A DNA stretch of 64,000 nt. Source: Bedellia somnulentella. Its lineage: Eukaryota > Arthropoda > Insecta > Lepidoptera > Bedelliidae. The notes under the pieces were generated by a model. The model did not search any database and was not told where the DNA came from. It was given only the letters and a program-made list of their open reading frames with translations. The translations under genes were made by a program, and so were the position numbers. Location: NCBI GenBank assembly GCA_963576735.1, contig OY755197.1, positions 3,360,501 to 3,424,500 of the forward strand, given 5' to 3'. Positions 19,480-29,741 of this stretch are shown here, in pieces (within the stretch, counting starts at the first letter, position 1; each line of letters begins with the position of its first letter).

Positions 19480-21590
19480 CAAAAAAAAAAATAATACAAA
19501 AATCTTTATTCAGTTTCATGGTTTTTTTACAATAGTATAAGGTTGGAGCCCCCTTTTAAGTAAATAAATACCTGTGCCAGGGGACCCGCTCCTCCGATTG
19601 CAAATAATACAATATCGATGAAACTACATAATACAATACATTTGAATTCTAATTATTGTTGAGTAAATATCATATTTTTATTAATTATCGATAAAACTAT
19701 ATAATCCAAAACATTGTTTTTATTTTGTATTTAAAATAATATTCAAATTTAAATATTATTACATTAAATTATTCAACCAAACCGTTAATTATTTATTTTT
19801 TTATAATTATTTATGCATGCAACATTCCAAAAGAAGACAAACTATTTATTCTTAGGTTTACATTTTAAGTAACTTTTCACATCCACATTTATATTTGCAA
19901 CATAAGATTTTTTCTCTAATGTAAGAGTAAAAGTTGTTGTTAAATAATATCAAAAAGAAAGATAAATGAAATTGATAAATTTATATTTAAATTAATTAAT
20001 TATTTCCATATTATATTTAATAGAATTATAATAATAAACAATACACTATTAACTATTTAACTTAATTTTTAATCTTAAACAATTGCTCAGTGCAGTCGTA
20101 AGTTTGTTTTACTAGCCAGTTGGTAACTATTTTCTTACATTCATTAATAGATTTAGGGAGAATGTTCAATTCCTTATTAATTGTGTTGTACAAGTGTGCT
20201 GACTGCCAGGAATATTGCCTGCCTGCATATGCGGTTCTTACTAGATCTACTTTTATAGCCAATTTTGCCTTTCTGGTGGTAGTTGTCTGTGGAGTATAGG
20301 GAATATTTCTATGAACACGCAAAATGCATCTCAGAATATATAGTCGTCTAACCGATAGTAGTCTGCAGAGGGCATAAAGATCATTAGTAGGGAATCGATA
20401 TGGTTTAGAGTACATAACTTTCAGTAATGAACGTTGTGCCCTCTCTATTTCTAGGAATTTGACTTTCGTAGCTCCTCCCCAAGCCGGAATACAGTAACTA
20501 ATGACTGATTGGGCAAGCGCAGTATAAATCTGGGTAATAAGGGATTGTGACGCAACTTGGCGAAGAGATTTAAATATCCACATTAACTTTCTAACCCTTT
20601 CCATCACCATGTCTATATGAGAATGCCATGTTAGACATTGGTCAATAATGATCCCCAAATATTTTGTTGTTTTTACTCTGATAATAGTATCGCAGTGGCA
20701 ACTAGGTACAAATGCTTGAGAACTGAGGTCATAATAACATGAATGTATTTTCAATTTAAAACTGTCATCAGGTTGTGAGCTGTTATAATTTGAAAAACAC
20801 ATATAATTAGTTTTGTTTGTGTTTAACGAAAGGCAATTTTGAGTTAGCCACTTTGTCACCCTTGCCAGAGTATGCTCAGCGGAATTTTTCAACGCTGCCC
20901 AGTTATCTCCATGTAAGACTAAAGCAGTATCATCTGCATACGAGAAAACTTGTCCATCAACTATGTTCATATTACAAAGGGTGTTAATGTAAATCAAGAA
21001 TAAGGTGGGGCCCAGGACTGAACCTTGGGGCACTCCGTAGGTGATTCCTGATTCCTGACTAATGCAGTCTCCAATCTTTACGCACTGTACCCTATTTTCA
21101 AGATAGTCAGTAAACAACCTTAATGGGACATCTCTAATGCCAATGTCTTCAAGTTTTTGAAGGAGAATAGGAAGCGATACAGTATCGAATGCTTTTTTTA
21201 TGTCCAAAAAAATGGTAAGACATTTTCTCTTTTTGTCAACCTGTTTTGAAATATATGAAGTTAATTCTATTACTGCATCTTCCGTGGACAATCCTTGTCT
21301 AAACCCAAATTGGTGATTCGAAATCAAATTATATTTATTCAAATAGTTGACCAGCCTTAATGACATTAATTTTTCAAAAATTTTAGAGACTACTGGTAGG
21401 ATAGAAATTGGACGATAGCTACATGGGTCACCCTTGTCACCACCCTTGTAGATTGGGATTATGACAGAGCGCTTTAAGGGCTTTGGAAAAACGCCCAACG
21501 CGAAACATTCATTAACTAGATTGGACAGAATGGGAGCCAGCAAACCACTTGTCATTTTAATAAATTTGACGGGAATTCCGTCCCAACCGA
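19480..21590 (-). mobile_element. CR1/Jockey-type LINE (LINE C), 5'-truncated
   Basis: Minus-strand copy with coding part 20062-21585 and an AT-rich 3' UTR of about 580 bp (19480-20061). It ends at an A/T run near 19480-19500 beside an AATAAAGA-like signal. It is truncated just before the RT finger motifs. Confidence 0.85.
20062..21585 (-). pseudogene. LINE C reverse transcriptase, open but 5'-truncated
   Basis: About 507 open codons starting inside the protein (GIPVKFIKMTSG, 10 residues upstream of the first Met). RT motifs in order, numbered from that Met: YRPISILP (~46), FLDIKKAFDTV with the first catalytic Asp (~115), GVPQGSVLGPTLF (~167) and the YADD box (~206). The C-terminal domain ends with QSAHLYNTINKEL and LVKQTYDC. 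No stop or frameshift interrupts it, so the copy is fairly young. The N-terminal endonuclease is missing, so it is not autonomous. The exact clade (CR1, Jockey or a relative) is uncertain. Confidence 0.85.
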
Positions 21591-22172
21591 AGAAAAAACT
21601 TCAAATTTTACATAGAAAATATTTCTTGTCGACTTCTGTATTTCACGCCTTATACTTTTAAGGGCTGGCAATGATACAAATATAAGACTATAATACTGTT
21701 ACATGTCTAAGTTTTATCACATCTTTTGTTTGGGTTTGGTCACTATGTTTTATCTCACCATTGACAACCTTGATAAACAAACTATGTGTTTGAGTGAGAA
21801 TATTAATGTATGTATAAATTAACAAAATCAGTTGATGTAAAGATTAAAAATTAAGTCTGCGATATCATTTTTAATATTATCATCAAATATTTTCTTACGA
21901 TCTTATGGTATGTTAACAAAAACAAAGAAAGAGGAAGATGAAATCATGGTAACAAATACGAAACTAGTTTTTCAAGTATATTTTAGGTAATATATTTAGA
22001 AAAACACTTACTCAATTCTCACCGCAAGTTTCGTGGAGACTTAAGGTATTGAAATCATAGGAGATCCAATACTGACCATCTTTATTTTACACTCTCTTGT
22101 CCACTAAACTTCCAAAAGTGACTTGATGATTCCTAATAATAAGCTCTTATTGAATTAAGAGGCATGAGTTTA

Positions 22173-22248
22173 ACGACCGTGATAGCTCAGTGGGAAGAAC
22201 ACGGCTTATCATGCAGACGAAGAGTGATCAAATCCCGGGTCAATTCAA
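22173..22248 (+). mobile_element. SINE2 tRNA-like head, isolated
   Basis: CCGTGATAGCTCAGTGGGAA matches the SINE2 head and an A box; CAAATCCCGGGTC is in the B-box position. Only the head is left, followed directly by a SINE1 in the other orientation. Confidence 0.7.
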
Positions 22249-22250
22249 TG

Positions 22251-22507
22251 TACATACATACATACATACATATACTCACAGCTATAAATCCCTTAACGGG
22301 GTAGCCAGAGCTTTGGAATGAAAAATTCCTCAGCCACTTTTGGAAGTTGATTGGGGAAAAGATGGTAATAATAAATGTTTTTGGTGACTGGTCTCCAAAC
22401 CACATCGCCCAAAAATCACTTAATAAGCCCCTATACCCTTAGTCGCCTCTTACGATCACCCACGGGTAGAAATGGGGTAGTGTTATTCTAAGCCGACACT
22501 ACACGGC
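22251..22507 (-). mobile_element. SINE1 copy, near full length
   Basis: Minus strand; five ACAT tail units, TATACTCACAGCTATAAATC through to GCCGACACTACACGGC. It lies in the spacer of the large inverted repeat. Confidence 0.9.
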
Positions 22508-22828
22508 ATATTATTAATTAATTTGAAATATATTACCTAAAATATACTTGAAAAACTATTTTCGTATTTGTGACCATGATTTCATCTTCCTCTTTTTTTG
22601 TTTTTGTTTACATACCATAAGATCGTTAGAAAACATGTGACAATAATATTAAAAATGATATCGCAGACTTAATTTTTAATCTTTACATCAACTGATTTTG
22701 TTAATTTATACATACATTAATATTCTCACTCAAACACATAGTTTGTTTATCAAGGTTGTCAATGGTGAGATAAAACATAGTGACCAAACCCAAACAAAAG
22801 ATGTGATAATATTTAGACTTTTACTTTT

Positions 22829-22963
22829 ACACTGTCTAAGCAAAACGTGGGAACTCTAAACACTAGGTCATTGATGTTCAGAAGTATTCTACTACTAAGT
22901 TCAGTAGTACCTCTGCCAACCCCTTCGGGGATGTACAGCGTGAAAGTTTGAGTTTGAGTTTAA
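22829..22963 (+). mobile_element. SINE2 3' part with TTTGAG tail
   Basis: CACTGTCTAAGCAAAACGTG to CCAACCCCTTCGGGGAT, GCGTGAAAG, then TTTGAGTTTGAGTTT. The tail differs from the TTATG tail of most copies. Confidence 0.8.
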
Positions 22964-23527
22964 AGCTGAACGCGTAGCTATATGTAAATTGAATATATTT
23001 AAATTTACCTCATATTTCCCAGAACAGGTATCAGTAAACGTATCTGAAAATCGATTCAAACATTTTAAAACAAAAACCGTTACGCAAACATTCCGAAGCG
23101 CAAACAATGCGATTCCATTTTCGAATAAAAAATAGTAATGTTGCAAGATTAAAATAAAAAACTATATTTCTGTTTGCTCGTCCTGTGTTGCCATTATCGG
23201 GGGATTTCGGAGTAATCCTTCGTTAGTCTGGCTCTAGGTTTATGTTGGATAGTGCAATTTTAATTAAAAAAGAAAACTTGTTTTTGTAAGCACTCCAAGA
23301 TATTATTGTGATGGTGAACAAATGGAAGATACATTGGTACTATCTAATACATTACTCACACATTTTATACCTTATTTTATACTCACTTATCTAGACTATG
23401 TCTTACACTCCATTCAGAGTACCCGTATTCGATTTATAGGAATTAACTCATATATACATTTACTCACGACATGAATTTCCATTGGGGTAGATGGAAACTA
23501 TTGATTGCCAGTGTTTATACTTATTAT
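22964..23527. other. Unassigned; eroded RTE trace
   Basis: No gene is supported. A short eroded RTE 3' end (ACTCACGACATGAATTTCCA on the minus strand) lies at about 23450-23515. Confidence 0.45.
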
Positions 23528-23770
23528 ATGACTGCCTCCGTGCTCTAGCGGTTAAGCGCTAGGTTTAAAGTACGGAGGTCTCGGGTTCGATTCCCGAGGG
23601 CTGGTAACCCTACAAATTTAATTTGTAAGATTGAACCCAGTTTGGAAGGATATTGCAGGCTTGATTTACCTAATTATCCGAAAATAAAGATTATTCCGTG
23701 CTTCGGAGGGCACGTTAAGCTGTCGGTCCCGGCTACTATTACGGTAGTAGTCGTTAGTCTACCAACCCGC
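23528..23770 (+). mobile_element. tRNA-derived SINE3 (lepidopteran type)
   Basis: The head has A box CTAGCGGTTAAGCGC and a consensus B box, GGGTTCGATTCCC. The body contains GGGCACGTTAAGCTGTCGGT, a block I associate with common moth and butterfly SINE/LINE ends. It ends abruptly at ACCAACCCGC where another sequence begins. It is not a functional tRNA gene: no acceptor stem pairs with the 5' end. Confidence 0.75.
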
Positions 23771-24315
23771 AATTCGGTATGCAAAGTTTTACAAAAGTGG
23801 TGCTGATTACAAAACCATTTCGAGATATTATGTTTTTAAAACATATTTTCTTGAAATCAAATTAAACAAAGCTAAGATGGCCCTTATTTTAGCAAAAAAC
23901 TGTAACAGTATTTGACGTTCAGCGTAATTTCAAAGACATTCGTTCTTGCAGTTTATTAATAAAATATCGAAAATTATAGGTTTGTTTAGTATATATTATA
24001 GTATTTCGTGAGGAAACCCACATGGCTGAGTTGTACTTACTCAAACTCAAACTCAAACTTTTATTGCAAACCATAAGTGTACTAATAGTTGGTGTAATCA
24101 AGGTACAGTTATAAATATGGACCCTGTTGGGCACATGCAATTTCACAAGAGGGCTGTAGATACTAAAACTAAAAATTAAGGTAGCAAACATTACATGGCA
24201 TAAAATTAAAATTTCTTCAATTAAAAACACTATAAATATGTGTATAAAATTTAAACAACACAACAATAAAATTAATATTATTTTAGGTCAAAGTATTTAT
24301 TATTTTAGTTAACAT

Positions 24316-25073
24316 AACATAACATAAACGTTCACGCCAAATATCCCCGAAGGGGTTGGCAGAGGTACTAATACTTCTGAACATCACGTGACATTGTCAC
24401 CTGGTGTTCAGAGTACCCACGTTTTACATGGACAGTGTAGTCACGTGATAGGGGGCAGGCCCATCGCCGTTTTGTACGAATACACTGTCACATGACTAAG
24501 TAAAACTCAGTCATGTGGGTTTCCTCACGATGTTTTCCCTCACCGTTAACAACCGTGATAAATTAACCACACATATTATAATTGAAACAACTTTTGATTT
24601 TCGGATATTTTAATCGCGTATTATTACATTATTTTTAAAGCCCGACGTTTCGAAAACTTTTCAGTTATCATGGTCACGGGAAGACTGAGGTGTTTGCTAT
24701 GTACAAAAAGAGCTCTTTTTGTACATAGCAAATATTAAACGCAAATGTAACTTAAAATTTTGTGAAGGTAGTTAGTATTAATAATTTTATAGTACTGTAT
24801 AATGACAAATAACACCTCAGTCTTCCCGTGACCATGATAACTGAAAAGTTTTCGAAACGTCGGGCTTTAAAAATAATGTAATTATACGCGATTAAAATAT
24901 CCGAAAATCAAAAGTTGTTTCAATTATAATGTGCAATCGTGAAAATCTTAGAAAATACTATAACCACACATATGTCTTTAGAAAAGACAAATTGGTGTAG
25001 GCCCGACCCAGGATTTGAACACTAGTCGTTTGCACGATAACCGAGTGTTCTACCCACTGGGCTATCACGGTTG
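24316..25073 (-). mobile_element. SINE2, full length, carrying a nested foldback element
   Basis: The minus-strand SINE2 runs from the AACATAACAT tail to the tRNA-like head (sense: CGTGATAGCCCAGTGGGTAG, then a degenerate B box). A 13-bp duplication, TTTTAGTTAACAT, lies at 24303-24315 and 25074-25086. A palindromic element (24575-24930 plus 30 bp) is inserted in it. Confidence 0.9.
24575..24930. mobile_element. Foldback/MITE-type element with 120-bp terminal inverted repeats
   Basis: The arms are 24575-24694 (starts ATTATAATTGAAACAAC) and 24811-24930, nearly perfect reverse complements that include CCCGACGTTTCGAAAACTTT and GGTCACGGGAAGACTGAGG. A 40-bp perfect palindrome centred on GAGCTC lies at 24693-24732. 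TAACCACACAT is duplicated at 24564-24574 and 24961-24971, leaving 30 unmatched bases after the right arm. No open frame is present. The transposase source is unknown. Confidence 0.85.
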
Positions 25074-25256
25074 TTTTAGTTAACATTATTATTAAATTAG
25101 ATTTAATCTATAGTAGACTATCATTACATTAAGTTTTACCAATAAGTGGAAAAAACAAACAAATTAAAAATTTATATTGTATTATTACAGAACTAGATAA
25201 CTATAAAGAATGACTTAGAAATTTGGTACTAATATTGCTCAGCCTTAACTTAGATA

Positions 25257-25470
25257 TTCCTCTACTCTATAATAACATTTATCAATAAGAAAGTTTTTTA
25301 GTAAAATTAAAAATCTATTATATATTTCTTCCTTTTTTATATAATCTGGTAATTAATTATAGATCCTAATCGACATCATGTGAGCATTATTGGATTGTAA
25401 ATGCAACCGTGTGCGTGGTAGGTCTAAGTTACCGCGGTGCCGCAGAGTGTATCTCTGCTGTATGTCCTGC
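25257..25470 (-). pseudogene. LINE D protein C-terminal remnant
   Basis: About 70 codons matching the C-terminal region of CR1/Jockey-like LINE proteins: YTLRHRGNLDLPRTRLHL, then SIRIYN, an in-frame stop where the family usually has a polar residue, then LPDYIKKEEIYNRFL. It is dead because of the stop and truncation. Confidence 0.65.
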
Positions 25471-25499
25471 CTCTTTATGTAGTGTTCTGGGTGGTTTAG

Positions 25500-25700
25500 G
25501 ACTTAGTCATGTGACAGTGTATTCGTACAAAACGGCGATAGGCCTGCCCCCTATTACGTGAGTACACTGTCTAAGCAAAACGTGGGTACCTTCTCTAGAA
25601 ACTAGATGGCGCTTGCCATGTGAGTTCAGGAGTATTGGTACCTCTGCCAACCCCTTCGGGGATAAACGGCGTAAACGTTTATGTTATGTTATGTTATGTT
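25500..25700 (+). mobile_element. SINE2 copy, headless
   Basis: ACTTAGTCATGTGACAGTG to CCAACCCCTTCGGGGATAAA, then GTTTATGTTATGTTATG. It is 5'-truncated. Confidence 0.9.
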
Positions 25701-25724
25701 TAGTATAATATCATAATAAAGTAA

Positions 25725-25985
25725 AGTAAAGTAAAAAAAGTAAAAGACATTTATTTGGCAAATTAACACACATACACACAAACGTAAACAGAATGACACA
25801 TAATAGAAAACACATTGAAAACACAAAGATAAAAAATATATATAGGAAAAACATTAATTAACATTGCCAAAAGGGTGTCGTCTCAGCATGTGTGCCTGGA
25901 ACGGGACACAGACCGTTCCGAGACAATGTGTGACAGATATGTAATAATATCATTTGGGATTACAAATTCATGAAATATTTTGCAT
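25725..25985 (-). mobile_element. LINE 3' UTR with TTTAC tail
   Basis: AGTAAAGTAAAGTAAAAAAAG followed by ACATTTATTTGGCAAATT: a reversed AATAAA-type end with a TTTAC repeat tail. GTGTCGTCTCAGCATG resembles a block in the LINE 3' UTR at 1875-2060. There is no coding part. The DNA from 25986 to 26188 is AT-rich and unassigned. Confidence 0.5.
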
Positions 25986-26207
25986 TCAGCACCATTTTTA
26001 CTAAACATTTCGCTTTATTTGCATGTCGCTACGTGGTATTTTTGATCGATGACGTCATTAAGTACAAAAGTTGAACAATCTTTCAAAAATCATAACTTTG
26101 CAATTTCATTTTAAATTAAAAATATTCAAATTAGTTTTTTATTGTCGTGTTTGCTATCGAATAAAAATATTTAATAAATACCAAAAACAAACTTTGCATA
26201 CCGAATT

Positions 26208-27659
26208 AAAGCGTGTGCTGATGCTCTGTCTTATCCACTTAGTGTGATTTTTGGCAAAAGTCTGAATAACGGTGCTTTCCCATCTGAGTGGAAGAGAGCT
26301 TATATAATACCAATTTTTAAGACTGGGAACTCAAGCGACTGCTGTAATTATAGACCAATAAGCATCCTGTCTTGTTTCTCTAAGGTGTTTGAATCCTTTG
26401 TTCATGATGCGCTCGGCTCTCATATGAAACAGTTTATGGTTCCCGAACAGCACGGATTTGTAAAGGGTAAGTCAACGGTAACGAACCTCATGGAATATAC
26501 CAATTTCATATATAGTGCTTTCAATGATCGAGCTCAAGTGGACGCAATATATACCGACTTTAAGAAGGCTTTCGATAAAGTCATGCACAAAATCATGTAT
26601 GGGAAACTTGAAGCATACGGTATTCATGGCAGCTTGATTAGGTGGCTCAAGTCTTATTTGGAAAATAGAACGCAGCTGGTTGCTCTAAAGGGTTATCTTT
26701 CCAAATCTGTCATACCTACATCTGGAATCCCTCAAGGCTCATTACTAGGCCCGTTGCTCTTTAATATTTATATTAATGACCTAGTTAACCGTCTGCAGAA
26801 TCCATGCCTACTTTTTGCTGATGATCTGAAGATATTTAAAATGATACACACCCTTGCAAACTGTGATAGCCTGCAAAGTGATATTGAGGTCCTCAATGCT
26901 TGGTGTCTAAGTAATCGGATGAGCTTAAACGTCGATAAGTGTTTTGTTATTTCATTTACATTAAAGCGCGATCGTATTTTGTACGATTATAGGGTTGGTC
27001 AAAAAACACTCGATAGGAAAACACTCGCTAAGGATCTCGGCATTTTGGTGGACGATAAATTGTCGTTTGTTGACCATTGTTGTTCTGTGGTGAAAAAATG
27101 TTACAGGCTTTTAGGGTTTCTGTCAAGAGTGACTCAGGATTTTAAAAACCCGGAGAGTATAATATGTCTTTTCAAGACTCTTGTATTAAGCGTGGTCGAA
27201 TATGGTTGTGTTATATGGTCACCATTTTATAATTCCCATATAGAAAATCTTGAGTCAATTCAAAAACGTTTTGCCAGGATCTTAGCGTCTCGTTTCGGTC
27301 TCAGAAGAGAACTGAAAACATACGAGGCAAGATATAACTATTTTAAATTGTTCCCTCTTGTTACACGAAGACAAATGCAAGATTTGGTTACATTACACAA
27401 AGTAATTAATGGATCGATGGTCACTTCCGTTTTGCAGCATATAAATATTAATTATCCCAAAAGAACATTACGTAATTATCGTCCATTTGCCATGCCCACA
27501 TTAAGAACGAATGTTTGTTCAAATAATCCGTTGCATAGAATGACTCAACTATACAACTCTTTGTGTAATATCGCTGACGACGAGGAAAGCACTCCTGACG
27601 TCTATCATGACTCGCTGTTGGTTTTTCGTACTGGAATTAGGAATAGATTATGTTCGTGA
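26208..27659 (+). pseudogene. LINE B reverse transcriptase, open but 5'-truncated
   Basis: 484 open codons beginning inside the protein at KACADALSYPLSVIFGKSLN; the first Met is 12 codons later. RT motifs, numbered from that Met: NYRPISILSC (~36), YTDFKKAFDKV (~103), GIPQGSLLGPLLF (~157) and catalytic FADD (~190), with Phe where most LINEs have Tyr. The C-terminal part includes SHIENLESIQKRFARIL. There is no stop or frameshift, so the copy is relatively young. The endonuclease is absent. The copy at 57938-59957 is clearly related but diverged. Confidence 0.85.
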
Positions 27660-27866
27660 AATTTTTAATTATATTTATTGTATTTTCTATGCTTAAACTT
27701 TAAACTCTAATGTTAATTTATATTTATTATTATGTCTTAATTTGTTTTTTATTGTGTTTCTTAAATTTTATTTAATTTTAACAATTTTAATAATTTTAAT
27801 AATTCTAACAATTTTAATAATTCTAACAATTTTAATAATTTTAACAATTTGTTCTTTATAATTTGT
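26208..27866 (+). mobile_element. CR1/Jockey-type LINE (LINE B, copy 1), 5'-truncated
   Basis: The coding part is 26208-27659. The 3' UTR ends in an AT-rich degenerate tandem run (AATTTTAATAATTTTAA, 27775-27860). It stops 2 bp before the target duplication of the adjacent gypsy provirus. Confidence 0.85.
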
Positions 27867-27872
27867 AAATAC

Positions 27873-28846
27873 TAAAAGTCAGTAATATTTAAGTATAATG
27901 TATTCGAAAGAAAATAATTTTACGTCACGTATTTATGGCAAAATTTAGCACACGTCACAGGTTAGTAGATCACGGACGACTGACGCCTAGCCGTGTGTAG
28001 GTCCGGCTCGGTGGATTCAAATGATTCGAATCCCTGCGTGAACCTGATTGGCCTAACCGGCCCCACTCTTTCTTATCAGGTGCAGGTTCGCTTAACCGGG
28101 CCGCTCCGCACCGGCTCGGTTTTATTGTTTTCGAACAACAGGCTCAGGCATCAGGTTCAGGATCGGTTCGATTATTACCGTTACATTTGCTTTGCTTGCT
28201 GAATGTGAGAGCGAGACAAGAATGTAATACAATTTGAACTCGGGAGACAGAGACGAAAAGAGAGTTGTCCTTTTTTGTTCTTTGTTTGCCAATTTCGTTT
28301 AATAGATTTATCAATCTTTTCATAAATAATGGTGTTTATAGTGATATTATAAATATGATAGTGTTTTATGTTGTGTCACTTTCTGATTTGCATATATTTA
28401 TGTGTAGATATTGATATAAGATGTTGTTAAGATGTTTCTAAATATTATTATTTTTTTACATATGGATATTTGTATGTTAGCGAACCTAGCCTGTACACAA
28501 ACAGAATCATTATACATATGAGTTAATTGATTTTTACATGTATGTCAACAGCAATCGTTATGTTCCGCGAAGTAAGCGTGGTATTTTTTGGTTGTTTGAT
28601 TCAGTTCCGAATTTCTTAACCGAGCCGGATTCGATAAGCGGTCCGGCCCGGTTAAGAGGATTCAGTACCGGAACTGAGCCTGAACCTGGTGATTCGAATC
28701 CCCTCGCGGAGCTGGATCTACCCAAGCCTACTGACGCCGGAGTCGACACTGTGCGACGACGCCCCTCGCCCCCTGGCGGGATTCAACAGGACTACGAAGA
28801 ACCAATCACAGCGCTCCACTCCGTATGAAGTCAATTGATGCTTTCA
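27873..28846 (-). repeat. 3' LTR of gypsy provirus, split by hAT-like element
   Basis: Consists of 27873-27987 and 28739-28846, 223 bp in total and base-for-base equal to the 5' LTR. On the element strand it starts TGAAAGCATC and ends GACTTTTA, so the last dinucleotide is TA rather than the usual CA. Confidence 0.92.
27988..28730. mobile_element. hAT-like non-autonomous DNA transposon
   Basis: 743 bp flanked by a perfect 8-bp duplication, CTGACGCC (27980-27987 and 28731-28738), the size used by hAT transposases. The ends are imperfect inverted repeats: TAGCCGTGTGTAGGTCCGGC on the left and, inverted, TAGGCTTGGGTAGATCCAGC on the right. Both continue to a GATTCGAATC block. Internal GC-rich segments repeat CGGCTCGGTT-like motifs. 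No transposase frame is present; the open frames at 27993-28202 and 28538-28828 run into or across its ends and are not genes. Confidence 0.85.
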
Positions 28847-28984
28847 GTCGACCATCCTGATACTGCTGAACGCCCCGGACAGCTCTTCTTCGATGATAAC
28901 TGATCAGCAAGGAAACCTCTTAAAGTTTACCCTAAATAAATCACTTCTTAAAGTAATTAATAAAAGCAGAACCTCTTAAAGTTT

Positions 28985-29400
28985 TTTTTTTTTTATCTTT
29001 AGATTACCTCTTAAGGTGGATTAATATGAAAAGAAGAACCTCTTAAAGTCCTCTTAGTTTACCTCTTAAGGTGGATTAATGTATAAGAAGAAGCTCTTAA
29101 ATCCTTTTAGATTACCTCTTAAGGTAGATTAATATGAATAAAGAACCTATTAAGTCCTTTTAGACTACCTCTTAAGGTAGATTAATATGGAAAAAAGAAC
29201 CTATTAAGTCCTTTTAGACTACCTCTTAAGGTAGATTAATATGAAAAGAAGAACCTCTTAAAGTCCTCTTAGATTACCTCTTAAGGTGGATTAATGTATA
29301 AGAAGAAGCTCTTAAATTCTTTTAGATTACCTCTTAAGGTAGATTAATATGAAATAAAGAACCTCTTAAAGTCCTTTAAGACTACCTCTTAAGGCAGATT
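28985..29400. repeat. 54-bp tandem repeat, about 8 units
   Basis: ACCTCTTAAGG recurs at 29006, 29061, 29114, 29167, 29221, 29276, 29329 and 29383 (spacing 53-55 bp). Each unit has a second AACCTCTTAAAGTCC-type half. The core CTTAAG is palindromic. It lies in the 3' non-coding part of the gypsy provirus, between pol and the 3' LTR. Confidence 0.92.
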
Positions 29401-29737
29401 ATGAATACTAAAAGAATAAATAAATCAAGGCTTCCACATTAACGAATCAAGAATTTATCTCGACAATCAAGACTTCAGACAGTCTGTTATGGTCCACCTC
29501 TTAAGGTCTCCAACTGCGCTAATGGTCCAACCTCATCCTAATGGGTCCTCACTACGCAGTTCGGTTCACTATTAAATTAATAATAGTATCTCCGAATTTT
29601 GTGGTCCGCTTCGCAAGCCTTCACAAATCACCATCTTAAGGGTGGCATGCATGCTTTGTACTAGTAATACTCTTTTAGAGTAAAACAATTAATTAGGCCA
29701 ATCAATCACAATTTAATGTATTACAATGTCAAACAAA
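29401..29737 (-). other. Gypsy provirus 3' non-coding DNA
   Basis: It continues past the tandem repeat to the TCGA insertion site of the TIR element. No frame is supported. The matching other side of this non-coding region is 37639-37876. Confidence 0.7.
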
Positions 29738-29741
29738 TCGA

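Larger units (their letters stand above)
21705..22818. repeat. Large inverted repeat with 293-bp arms
   Basis: Arms 21705-21997 and 22526-22818 are reverse complements with about a dozen mismatches. Both begin on the outside with GTCTAA and share TTTGTTTGGGTTTGGTCACT and GAAAGAGGAAGATGAAATCA-like stretches. The 528-bp spacer contains a SINE2 head and a SINE1 copy. It could be a foldback or MITE-type element, or an inverted duplication. There is no coding capacity. Confidence 0.92.
24035..25495 (-). mobile_element. LINE D 3' end, interrupted by SINE2
   Basis: A minus-strand LINE end with C-terminal coding remnant 25257-25470. The 3' UTR is 24060-24302 plus 25087-25256, and the tail is (TTTGAG)n, seen as ACTCAAACTCAAACTCAAAC at 24041-24060. 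A SINE2 (24316-25073) with 13-bp duplications splits the UTR. Confidence 0.75.
23771..26207. repeat. 19-bp perfect inverted repeat 2.4 kb apart
   Basis: AATTCGGTATGCAAAGTTT at 23771-23789 is the exact reverse complement of 26189-26207. The left copy abuts a truncated SINE3 and the right copy abuts a 5'-truncated LINE. It could be the ends of a TIR transposon loaded with later insertions. No target duplication was identified. Confidence 0.45.

Noticed and set aside
23530..23605. tRNA gene
   Set aside because: A and B boxes are present, but there is no acceptor-stem pairing and the sequence continues directly into a SINE body.
24316..24574. Helitron end
   Set aside because: There is no TC start and no CTRR hairpin end; the sequence matches SINE2 with a 13-bp duplication, which Helitrons do not make.
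28538..28828. 96-codon open frame
   Set aside because: It crosses the right end of the hAT-like element into the LTR; no homology or start context.
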